Assembly (NCBI GenBank): GCA_026002835.1
Contig: BPGC01000016.1
Span: forward strand, 1-40,336
DNA length: 40,336 nt
Direction: 5' to 3'
Source: Candidatus Nitrosocaldaceae archaeon
Lineage (GTDB): Archaea; Thermoproteota; Nitrososphaeria; Nitrososphaerales; Nitrosocaldaceae
Under the pieces are notes generated by a model, which searched no databases, was not told the origin of the DNA, and worked only from the letters and a program-made list of their open reading frames with translations. The number at the start of each line of letters is the position of its first letter. Position 1 is the first letter of the stretch. Below, piece after piece: positions 11,946-18,838 of this stretch. The position numbers and the translations under genes were made by a program.

Positions 11946-12738
11946 CATTTATACTGTAAATATCAACCCTCCTATTTCTTAGCAATGGTAGTTTTTCTCT
12001 TATATCATTTAGATAGTTTATATCAAGATCGGCTATACCTAAACCTTCTTCATCTCCCATATCTAATATTATATCTCCAAAAGGATCTATTATCATGCTC
12101 CTTCCTATGTATATATTACCTACTTGATCTGGCGCTACTATATAACAACCATTCTCTATAGCTCTAGCTCTTAGCATTACTTGCCAATGTTCAACTTTCT
12201 TATCACCAGCAACCCATGCTGATGGAACTATCAATACATTAGCACCATTTAATACAATCATTCTAGCAAGTTCTGGAAATCTTAAATCATAGCATATCAT
12301 CATGCCTATCTTCTCTTCATTAACCTTGATCAGTTCTGGAAGTTTATCTCCAGCAATGAGTTTTTCTGACTCTTTGAATCCTAATGCATCATATAGATGC
12401 AACTTTCTATAAACTGATATAACTTTATCTTTTATGAATACTGCAGTATCATATACTCTTGGTTTAAGATTACTTTTTTCATAAATAGTAGCAATTACTG
12501 CTATTTTATATCTCTTAGATGCTTCTACTAACGAAGATACAAACTCCCCATCTATACTTTCAGCAAGACTGTATAACTCTTCAACAGTTTGAGAATTAGG
12601 AGAATAAGCCATCAAAAATTCTGGAAATGCTATTAATTCAGCATTTTTCTTAGAAGCTTCCTCTATATACTCTAAAGCAAGTTTTAAATTCTCTTCTTTA
12701 TCTGTGGATGATCTAACCTGTGCTACCGCTACTCTCAT
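11938..12738 (-). CDS. Nitrilase-superfamily carbon-nitrogen hydrolase
   Basis: A 266-residue amidase of the nitrilase/omega-amidase fold. The catalytic triad is clear: E40 (AFPEF), K112 (YRKLHLYD) and C149 (MMICYDLRFPE). Length and motifs suit the Nit/omega-amidase branch that hydrolyses alpha-ketoglutaramate or deaminated glutathione, but the substrate cannot be set from motifs alone. The tautomerase gene lies 42 nt upstream on the same strand, so the two may share a transcript. Its 3' end overlaps the convergent regulator gene by 8 nt. Confidence 0.88.
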   Translation of the reverse strand: MRVAVAQVRSSTDKEENLKLALEYIEEASKKNAELIAFPEFLMAYSPNSQTVEELYSLAESIDGEFVSSLVEASKRYKIAVIATIYEKSNLKPRVYDTAVFIKDKVISVYRKLHLYDALGFKESEKLIAGDKLPELIKVNEEKIGMMICYDLRFPELARMIVLNGANVLIVPSAWVAGDKKVEHWQVMLRARAIENGCYIVAPDQVGNIYIGRSMIIDPFGDIILDMGDEEGLGIADLDINYLNDIREKLPLLRNRRVDIYSINVK

Positions 12739-12780
12739 GCTATAAGTTTATACATTAAATAATAAAAAGATAAAGGATTA

Positions 12781-12960
12781 TTACTCCAATTTATTTCCTG
12801 CTATGTACCAATTCTCTTTAGGTGTATCTTGATATACAACTATAACATGTTCTTTCTTAGAACCCAATACTCTATTTACAGCATCTGTTATCTCTTTTGC
12901 TAACTCTTCCTTCTGCTCTGGTGTTCTTCCAGGCCATAGGGATATAGTTATTAACGGCAT
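12781..12960 (-). CDS. 4-oxalocrotonate tautomerase family protein
   Basis: A 59-residue tautomerase subunit. Starting at the ATG at 12960, the mature protein begins with Pro (MPLITISLWPGRTPEQK), the catalytic N-terminal proline of the 4-OT family. An upstream in-frame ATG (12975) would bury that Pro and is rejected. Family members are small oligomers catalysing keto-enol tautomerisation; the substrate in this organism is unknown. It is likely first gene of a pair with the nitrilase-like hydrolase. Confidence 0.88.
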   Translation of the reverse strand: MPLITISLWPGRTPEQKEELAKEITDAVNRVLGSKKEHVIVVYQDTPKENWYIAGNKLE

Positions 12961-13247
12961 ATGGAGCATTACCAATCCTACTATATGTACTTAATCTAAT
13001 AGTAATTATAGAAAATTATTGTTTTTATAATTATTATAGAAAAGTTTTTCAATCTAATATATATGTGAAAATAGTAGTTTATTATCAAATATATTAGCAT
13101 TTCCTCTTAATAAAATAAAATTTTTAATGTAATTATTATAAATTTTACCAAAGATAATATCTGATTATAGCTAAGAAAAGCAAGATTATTATAAGAAAAA
13201 CTTTCTAAGCGATAAGTTAATTTATAATAAAGTATAAGGGTATTGTT
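12961..13247. other. AT-rich divergent intergenic region
   Basis: About 290 nt between the tautomerase (minus) and the coiled-coil protein (plus). A TATA-like AATTTATAATA lies about 29 nt before the ATG at 13248. No ORF, RNA gene or strong repeat is visible. Confidence 0.4.
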
Positions 13248-13478
13248 ATGAGCGGAGATGTGGAAGATAAAGACAAGTTTGATGAATATCTAACTGAGAG
13301 TGATTATGTATTATTATATAGAGAGTTAGAGTCTAGATTAGAGAGTTTAGAAGAGATAGTTGCTAGACTTAGTAAAGAAGTAGCTATTATTAAGAAAGCT
13401 GTAAGGAATGATATAGCAAGATACGAGATCAATCGTATAAAACAAGGTTATGATATAAACTCTATACTGGATGATTAA
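13248..13478 (+). CDS. Small coiled-coil protein, function unknown
   Basis: A 76-residue acidic protein, not recognised. Residues 20-52 show heptad spacing of Leu/Val/Ile (ELESRLESLEEIVARLSKEV) and probably form a coiled coil; there is no membrane segment or Cys. A TATA-like element 29 nt upstream supports the ATG. Its last four bases overlap the convergent Cas4-like gene. Confidence 0.65.
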   Translation: MSGDVEDKDKFDEYLTESDYVLLYRELESRLESLEEIVARLSKEVAIIKKAVRNDIARYEINRIKQGYDINSILDD

Positions 13479-14101
13479 TCTTCCCTTACTTTTCCTAGTA
13501 ACTTCTCGATCAACGAATCTCCATATTTCCATTTACGCATATAACATCTCTCTTGGTATTGACATTCGATACATTCTTCACTAGGTTCTATTATTGGAAT
13601 CTTTTGCTCCTTTAGTAATGTGTTGAGTATTCTGATCCTTCTTATTAATTCATTGAATACTCTATTATCTCTACTTAATGAGAATTCTATAGTATTACCA
13701 ACTCCATCTGTATAAATCAAAACGCCATTATCTATGTTAAATATGCATAGATTAGCATTCAAGTATAAGAGATCTTTTGGGAGAGGTTCTTTAGGAAGTT
13801 CATTACTAACCATTATATTGAATAATACTCCATCTATTATAGCATCTGCATAGCCTACTATAGTAATATTATCTATAGCAAACTCTTTCCTTTTTGTCCT
13901 CATCGAGTTTGTTAACACTTTATGTAATCTTACCTTCTTAGACTCTCTACTTGGTTCTATTCTATTATAATAAGATCTTCTTAAGCAGCCTATACATTCA
14001 TCTATACTTATCTTATTAGGATCATCAAACTTTTCTATCTGTTCAAACTTTTCGTCTATAGCCTTATTTATTATATCTCTCCAGCTGCTCTCACCAAGCA
14101 T
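13475..14101 (-). CDS. Cas4/RecB-like Fe-S protein of the PD-(D/E)XK fold, possibly inactive
   Basis: A 208-residue protein with the Cys layout of Cas4-type nucleases: C36 and C39 near the N-terminus, and C177-x2-C180-x5-C186 near the end, enough for a [4Fe-4S] cluster. GYADAIIDG (83-91) supplies the metal-binding Asp (D86). The next strand, where Cas4 has an E-x-K, reads FNIMVSNE here, so the Glu and Lys seem lost and catalysis may be impaired. No cas gene or CRISPR array is in the window, so it is a stand-alone archaeal Cas4-like protein, probably tied to DNA repair rather than adaptation. The assignment rests on Cys pattern and fold logic. Confidence 0.62.
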   Translation of the reverse strand: MLGESSWRDIINKAIDEKFEQIEKFDDPNKISIDECIGCLRRSYYNRIEPSRESKKVRLHKVLTNSMRTKRKEFAIDNITIVGYADAIIDGVLFNIMVSNELPKEPLPKDLLYLNANLCIFNIDNGVLIYTDGVGNTIEFSLSRDNRVFNELIRRIRILNTLLKEQKIPIIEPSEECIECQYQERCYMRKWKYGDSLIEKLLGKVRED

Positions 14102-14172
14102 AGTTATAATCTGTATAGTTGGTAAATAACCTTTACGTAAGGTTTATTTTAATTCCTTCTTATTATCTATGC

Positions 14173-14361
14173 ATGAGAGTAGAAAAGAAGAAAGCAAAGC
14201 ATGTATCTATTATCTTCTTTGGTGTTGGGGCATGGGGAACTGCTATGAGTTTATTTCTTAACAATTCCTTCTTACTCTTCCTAGCTGGCATTAATATAGC
14301 TTTAGGAGTACTATTCGTTTTTCTATATAAGAAACCAGAAGATAAAAGATCTAGAAGATAG
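14173..14361 (+). CDS. Small two-span membrane protein
   Basis: Unrecognised. The frame is open from 14119, but a TATA-like TTTATTTTA about 30 nt before the ATG at 14173 favours a 62-residue product starting MRVEKKKAKHV. It has a basic N-terminus, two hydrophobic helices (about residues 9-27 and 29-50) and a basic tail KKPEDKRSRR. Divergent from the Cas4-like gene with 71 nt between. Confidence 0.6.
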   Translation: MRVEKKKAKHVSIIFFGVGAWGTAMSLFLNNSFLLFLAGINIALGVLFVFLYKKPEDKRSRR

Positions 14362-14401
14362 TATCATAAATTTTATAATATTTATAATTTATTATAAATT
14401 T

Positions 14402-14432
14402 TGATAATCAATAGATTAATAAATGATTATCA
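14402..14432. promoter_or_regulatory. Paired palindromes TGATAATCA and TGATTATCA before the 40-residue membrane gene
   Basis: TGATAATCA at 14402-14410 and TGATTATCA at 14424-14432, 22 nt apart and so about two helical turns. The downstream copy lies between a TATA-like ATTAATAAA and the ATG at 14445. The same word recurs at amt1 (16051) and between amt2 and glnK (17558), making it a candidate operator for nitrogen genes. Confidence 0.45.
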
Positions 14433-14444
14433 CTATATCTACTT

Positions 14445-14567
14445 ATGGCTGAGGCATCGGTAGCACATATAGGAGCTATGATAGTGATATTTGCCATATG
14501 CGTAGGTATATGGTTTGCAGTTCGTGCATCAAGGCCTAAAAGCGAAGAGGCAAAAGCTTCAACATAA
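14445..14567 (+). CDS. 40-residue single-span membrane protein next to amt
   Basis: A very short but convincing gene: ATG, one hydrophobic helix (about residues 9-26, GAMIVIFAICVGIWFAVRA), a polar tail rich in Lys, Glu and Ala, and a T-rich stretch right after the stop. A TATA-like element at about -27 gives a leaderless mRNA. Two TGAT(A/T)ATCA palindromes precede it, and it is convergent with amt1, whose promoter holds the same palindrome. Function unknown; a small partner of a membrane complex is plausible, and co-regulation with ammonium uptake is inferred from the shared element. Confidence 0.6.
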   Translation: MAEASVAHIGAMIVIFAICVGIWFAVRASRPKSEEAKAST

Positions 14568-14569
14568 TT

Positions 14570-14584
14570 AATTTTTTATTTTTA
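14570..14584 (+). terminator. T-rich terminator after the 40-residue gene
   Basis: AATTTTTTATTTTTA directly after the stop codon, typical of archaeal poly-T termination. It lies in the 41-nt convergent gap with amt1. Confidence 0.4.
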
Positions 14585-14608
14585 ATAAAAATATGGATGA
14601 TGAAGAGT

Positions 14609-16042
14609 TTACTCCTCTACATATGCTCGTTCTCCATGCTGTGCTATATCTAAGCCTACTTCCTCTTCTCTTGGAGTTACTCTTATTCCTCCTGGCCATA
14701 CTAGATCCATTACCTTGAATATCAGTAATGATAAGCCAAATGCATATGCTATACTAACAGCCGCACCTAATGTATTGATTCCTATTTGCGCTATATTTCC
14801 TTCCCAACCTCCAGCAACTCCTCCTATATGCTCATTAGCAAGTACTCCAGTCAGGATTGCTCCTACTGTACCTCCAGTTCCGTGTACTCCCCATACATCT
14901 AGTGCATCGTCCCATCTTCTCTTGTTCTTGAATACTACTGCGCCATAACATATCATTGCTGCTGAGAAGCCAATTATCATAGCTCCCATTGGGCCTACAA
15001 ATCCTGCTGCTGGAGTTATTCCTACTAACCCAGCTACTGCACCAGATGCTGCACCTACTACACTAGGTCTTCCAGTATGAGCCCAGCTCATAAGCATCCA
15101 TGTTACTGCTGCCGTACCAGTTGCTATATTTGTTACATTCCAAGCGCTAGCTGCTATACCATTTGCCGCTAACGCACTTCCAGCATTGAATCCAAACCAA
15201 CCAAACCAGAGTAATGCTGCTCCTAATACAACCATTGGTATATTATGAGGTTCCATTGGGACTTTACCCAGACCTAACCTTCTTCCTAAGACTAATGCTC
15301 CAGCTAAAGCTGACCAACCTGATGTTATATGCACGACAGTACCTCCAGCAAAGTCTAATGCTCCTATATCTCCTAAGAATCCACCACCCCATACCCAGTG
15401 AGCTACTGGATCGTATACTACAGTAGCCCATATTACCATGAATATTACAAACGCACTAAACTTTATCCTATCAACTAAACCTCCTACTATTAGCGATGGC
15501 GTTATTATTGCGAATGTCAATTGGAAGAACATGAATGTCTGATGAGATATACTAGACCATTCACCATCTTCATAACTTCCTAATGGTGCATCATGAGATA
15601 CTCCGTTAAGGAATATGTATGAAAAGTCTCCTACGAAATTATGCATACCATCTTTTGGTGGTCCAAATGCTAAACTATATCCATATAATGTCCATTGCAT
15701 AGTAATTATGCCCATACATATGAATACCATCATTATTGTAGAGTTAACACTCTTCCTTCTTGCTAAACCTGCATAAAAGAATGCCACTCCGGGTGTCATT
15801 AACAATACTAGTGCTGATGATACCAGCATCCATGCCATATCTCCAGTATCAGTAGGACAAGGATTGCCTTCTGGATCTCTACATTCATAAGGGTTCTGAT
15901 CTGGTTCTATAAATGGAGGCAAACTACCATTCTCATTTGGTTCGACTTCTCTACCATGTGCTCCAAATGCTAGATCTGCTACAGATATACTAATTATCAA
16001 TGCTGCTAATACTGCTAGTGTTGTAGTCTTCTTTACATCCAT
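14609..16042 (-). CDS. amt: Ammonium transporter Amt, with N-terminal signal peptide
   Basis: A 477-residue Amt/Mep/Rh channel for ammonium uptake. An N-terminal signal-like segment ends near ...ADLAFGA, followed by an extracellular stretch with a Cys pair (CRDPEGNPC), then about eleven membrane helices. The twin pore histidines are present in VHITSGWSALAG and WGVHGTGGTVGA. The C-terminal tail (EEEVGLDIAQHGERAY) matches that of the second Amt and is where PII proteins usually dock. The ATG at 16042 is chosen because TTTTTATA lies 24-31 nt upstream; an earlier ATG at 16060 would fall inside the promoter. A TGATAATCA palindrome separates TATA box and start codon. Confidence 0.95.
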   Translation of the reverse strand: MDVKKTTTLAVLAALIISISVADLAFGAHGREVEPNENGSLPPFIEPDQNPYECRDPEGNPCPTDTGDMAWMLVSSALVLLMTPGVAFFYAGLARRKSVNSTIMMVFICMGIITMQWTLYGYSLAFGPPKDGMHNFVGDFSYIFLNGVSHDAPLGSYEDGEWSSISHQTFMFFQLTFAIITPSLIVGGLVDRIKFSAFVIFMVIWATVVYDPVAHWVWGGGFLGDIGALDFAGGTVVHITSGWSALAGALVLGRRLGLGKVPMEPHNIPMVVLGAALLWFGWFGFNAGSALAANGIAASAWNVTNIATGTAAVTWMLMSWAHTGRPSVVGAASGAVAGLVGITPAAGFVGPMGAMIIGFSAAMICYGAVVFKNKRRWDDALDVWGVHGTGGTVGAILTGVLANEHIGGVAGGWEGNIAQIGINTLGAAVSIAYAFGLSLLIFKVMDLVWPGGIRVTPREEEVGLDIAQHGERAYVEE

Positions 16043-16047
16043 TAACC

Positions 16048-16062
16048 AAATGATTATCATTT
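16048..16062 (-). promoter_or_regulatory. Palindromic candidate operator at amt1 (AAATGATTATCATTT)
   Basis: Seven-base perfect arms (AAATGAT / ATCATTT) around one central base. It sits between the TATA box and the start codon at 16042, a position where a bound protein would block transcription. The core is the same nonamer seen at 14402, 14424 and 17558. Confidence 0.5.
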
Positions 16063-16065
16063 GAC

Positions 16066-16073
16066 TATAAAAA
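16066..16073 (-). promoter_or_regulatory. TATA box of amt1
   Basis: TTTTTATA on the minus strand, 24-31 nt before the preferred ATG at 16042, implying a leaderless transcript. Confidence 0.5.
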
Positions 16074-16213
16074 TATTTTGTTTTTTGATTACTATTTGAT
16101 TATTAAATGATTAGCAACAGCTAAGTAAATTAATATACATACAAAGCTTATAATTAAGAGAAATATCTAATAATTTCATCAAAAATACAAATAAGAAAAA
16201 TATTGTATGAAAG

Positions 16214-17434
16214 TTAAGCTAGTTCATATGACTTTTCTCCATGTAGCGCTACATCTTCTCCTATCTCTTCTTGTTCTGGTGTTAGTCTTATTGGCGTTAC
16301 TGCATTGATTATCCTTAGTATTACGTATGTAGCAGCAAATCCAAATGCGGCTCCAACTGCAGTACCAACTGCTTGCGGTCCTACTAGATCTGCAGAACCA
16401 TATGCCAAACCAGCAACTCCTCCTATTGCTGGAGATGCAAATATGGCTACACTCATTGTACCCCAGACACAAGTCATTCCATGTATCGCTATGACATCAC
16501 ATACATCATCTACCTTTAACCTATCCTTGAAGAACCATACTCCTGCATAGAATACCACGCCAGCAATCAAACCTATGACAAGCCCAGCCCATGGTTCGAT
16601 AAATCCTGATGCAGGTGTTACTGCTGCTAAACCAGCTATGGGTCCGTTTGCTCCTAAACTAGCACTAGGTTTCTTTGTAACTGCCCAACCAGTAAATATA
16701 GTCGATAAGCCTGCTCCAGCAGCTGCTAGATTAGTTGCTACTACTGCAGCTACTGCGGTCTCATTAGCAGCTAATGCACTTCCTCCATTAAATCCGTTCC
16801 AGCCAAACCAGAGCAAGAACAATGCTAAGAATTGGTATGTTACATTATGACCGCTCATTATTGTTGGAGTGCCGAATCCTAACCTTCTTCCTAATACTAG
16901 TGCCGACGCTAATGAACCAAATGCTGCTGACAAGTGTACTACAATACCTCCAGCAAAGTCTAATGTTCCTAGTTCAGCTAACCAACCACCACCCCATACC
17001 CAATTTGCTAATGGAGCATACACTAGAACCATCCATATGGGTATAAAGACTAGCCATGGACCAAACCTCATCCTTTCTGCAAGACCACCAGTAATCAATG
17101 CTATAGTAATGGCTCCAAACAATCCTTGGTAAAGGAAGAATAGATATCCTGGTATTGTATGTCCCTCAAACAATGGTTCAGTTGTGACATTCATCAACGC
17201 TATATAATCTAAGCCTCCTATCCAGCCATTTGTAGTTCCAAACGCTACTGTAAATCCTAGTATGAACCATGCTATAAGCCCTAGTACTACAGAGAACAAT
17301 ACTTTCATTATTATCCCCGATGCATTCTTTGCCCTGATCAATCCAGCTTCTAGAAATCCTACTCCACCTATCATCAGAAATACCAGTCCTGCCGATACTA
17401 TTATCCATGCTGTATCTCCCGAATCTATAGGCAT
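16214..17434 (-). CDS. amt: Second ammonium transporter Amt, without signal peptide
   Basis: A 406-residue Amt paralogue of the gene downstream. It starts directly at MPIDSGDTAWIIVSAGLVF with no signal peptide, giving about eleven membrane helices. Pore histidines are in VHLSAAFGSLAS and AIHGMTCVWGTM. The tail EEIGEDVALHGEKSY is the likely PII contact. A TTTAAAAA box at about -29 supports the ATG. It is divergent from glnK across roughly 220 nt. The pair probably represents high- and low-affinity forms, as reported for ammonia oxidisers; which is which cannot be told from sequence. Confidence 0.95.
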   Translation of the reverse strand: MPIDSGDTAWIIVSAGLVFLMIGGVGFLEAGLIRAKNASGIIMKVLFSVVLGLIAWFILGFTVAFGTTNGWIGGLDYIALMNVTTEPLFEGHTIPGYLFFLYQGLFGAITIALITGGLAERMRFGPWLVFIPIWMVLVYAPLANWVWGGGWLAELGTLDFAGGIVVHLSAAFGSLASALVLGRRLGFGTPTIMSGHNVTYQFLALFLLWFGWNGFNGGSALAANETAVAAVVATNLAAAGAGLSTIFTGWAVTKKPSASLGANGPIAGLAAVTPASGFIEPWAGLVIGLIAGVVFYAGVWFFKDRLKVDDVCDVIAIHGMTCVWGTMSVAIFASPAIGGVAGLAYGSADLVGPQAVGTAVGAAFGFAATYVILRIINAVTPIRLTPEQEEIGEDVALHGEKSYELA

Positions 17435-17557
17435 ATAATTGTGTAAAAGCCATACTTTTTAAATTTTATGGTTTATAAGTTAATTCTTATCTATGATAAA
17501 CCTCTTTGCTAAGGTATATTATTATCTTTAACAACAAATTAGCAAATAATTATTAAT

Positions 17558-17574
17558 TGATAATCATGTGATTA
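17558..17574. promoter_or_regulatory. TGATAATCA plus TGATTA half-site between amt2 and glnK
   Basis: TGATAATCA at 17558-17566 followed by a half-site TGATTA at 17569-17574, in the divergent region. It is about 90 nt from the glnK start and 125 nt from amt2, farther than the copies at amt1 and the 40-residue gene. Confidence 0.35.
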
Positions 17575-17657
17575 GCGTCTAAGCATAATACTTTAATATA
17601 ACTCAACTGATTAGATTGACTCGTAATATTTTTGTAATAGAATGCTATATACTCTCT

Positions 17658-17996
17658 ATGCCAAAGAAGATAGAAGCTATAGTACGATTAGAAAGGATGC
17701 AGCATGTTAAAGATAGTTTAGTTGATGCGGGCGTGGGCGGAATGACTATATCTCAAGCAACTGGTTGGGGCAAAGAACGTGCTATTCAACATCTCGGTAG
17801 AGCTGGCAAGAGTGTTGAAGTTGATCTCTTACCAAAAGCAAAATTTGAGATAATAATAGACGATTCTAAAGTTGATCAGATTGTAAAAACTATAATTCAA
17901 GCAGCAAAGACCGGTGCTGTTGGTGATGGTATAGTTATAATTAGTGATGTAAATAATTGTATTAACATAAGAACTGAAACAGAACTAGAGCTGTAA
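17658..17996 (+). CDS. glnK: PII nitrogen-regulatory protein (GlnK type)
   Basis: A 112-residue PII signal protein. The core starts MPKKIEAIVRLERMQHVKDSL; the frame extends upstream to a TTG at 17616, but the ATG at 17658 fits the family and has a TATA-like TAATATTTTT about 30 nt before it. ATP-binding features include GVGGMT and TGAVGDGIVII. The T-loop reads GWGKERAIQHLGRAGKSVEVDLLPK in two overlapping parts and has Ser/Lys where bacterial GlnB has the uridylylated Tyr51, so that modification is not expected. Family role: binds ATP/ADP and 2-oxoglutarate and gates Amt. Adjacent divergent amt2 supports this. Confidence 0.93.
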   Translation: MPKKIEAIVRLERMQHVKDSLVDAGVGGMTISQATGWGKERAIQHLGRAGKSVEVDLLPKAKFEIIIDDSKVDQIVKTIIQAAKTGAVGDGIVIISDVNNCINIRTETELEL

Positions 17997-18008
17997 AATA
18001 ATTAAAAA

Positions 18009-18019
18009 TTTATTTTTTA
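18009..18019 (+). terminator. T-rich terminator after glnK
   Basis: TTTATTTTTTAT in the 23-nt gap after glnK, which also serves as convergent boundary with the PII-like fusion gene. Confidence 0.35.
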
Positions 18020-18559
18020 TTACAACTTGCGATTCTCCATTATCGCATTGTGTTTAATCTCATCCTCTAGTATAGGGAGGTATGATACTATACAGAAGTT
18101 TATAAAATCACTATAAGATCTTATTCTATACTCTGATCTCAATATATCTTTATGTATATCATAGAACTTCTCAGCCCTTACCATTGTATATTTCTGTAAT
18201 GGTACCAATCTGCTTCTTTTAGGGATGTTTTTGTCTTCAGTTTTAGGAGTAACCTCTAGTTCTTTCTTACTCTCAAAAGTTCTAGCATCTATTATCTCAT
18301 TTAGATCTGAAACGAAGATCTTGCCATGCTCATCTGCATATCTAGCAATCATATTTATTATCCTATGAGCATCTTTATCACTGGTTATAAGTTCTATTTT
18401 GCTTAGGAATAAGCCTTTCTTGTTACCAATAGTTTCACCAGAAATTATAGCACCACCACTAATATCATGTTTGCTTAAGCTATATACATTCATATTCTCT
18501 AGTATACTTCTAACCTCAGGATATGCTTCTGTTCTAATTATAGCTTCTATTCTTTTCAT
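18020..18559 (-). CDS. PII-like domain fused to a ribbon-helix-helix-like C-terminus
   Basis: A 179-residue protein. Residues 1-100 follow the PII fold: MKRIEAIIRTEAYPEVRSIL, then a shortened, altered T-loop (SGGAIISGETIGNKKGLFLS), ELITSDKDAHRIINMIARYA and GKIFVSDLNEIIDART, the last matching the GxxFVxxVxxxxxIRT end of PII proteins. A charged linker (101-118) leads to residues 121-170, which read strand (KYTMVRA), helix (EKFYDIHKDILRSEY), turn (RIRS), helix (YSDFINFCIVSYLPILEDEI), the order of a ribbon-helix-helix DNA-binding domain. Convergent with glnK. Inference: a DNA-binding nitrogen sensor, possibly acting on the nearby TGATWATCA sites. The RHH call is by pattern only. Confidence 0.65.
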   Translation of the reverse strand: MKRIEAIIRTEAYPEVRSILENMNVYSLSKHDISGGAIISGETIGNKKGLFLSKIELITSDKDAHRIINMIARYADEHGKIFVSDLNEIIDARTFESKKELEVTPKTEDKNIPKRSRLVPLQKYTMVRAEKFYDIHKDILRSEYRIRSYSDFINFCIVSYLPILEDEIKHNAIMENRKL

Positions 18560-18838
18560 ATTATTATTGATAACTTATTGGTTATATATGTATTATCATT
18601 TATTCTAAGATATTGGATTTATAGCTATATTATATAAAATATAATTAATGTACATTCTATGTTTTAGATGCTTCTATTCTACGTTTTGTAATCTAAAAAT
18701 TATCTGAATTTATAATTGTTGCATTGAATTTTATAATTAGAGCTCCAATTTATAATCTATATTAATATTTGGATCTATATAGATAGAAGTTATAGCAAAG
18801 AGTTATATACAAATTTTTCCATTATTTCTATATTAAAA
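18560..18838. other. AT-rich divergent intergenic region
   Basis: About 280 nt between the PII-RHH gene and the sensor kinase. Several TATA-like words occur, but I see no ORF, RNA or strong dyad. A TGATAAT half-site is present near 18590 on the minus strand, upstream of the PII-RHH gene. Confidence 0.35.

Noticed and set aside
13475..14101. CRISPR-Cas locus
   Set aside because: Only a Cas4-like protein is present. No repeat-spacer array or other cas gene is visible in the window.
16224..17453. Alternative reading frames inside the amt genes
   Set aside because: Several long open frames exist on both strands, but they are by-products of the Ala/Gly-rich transporter genes, with no promoter or domain signal.
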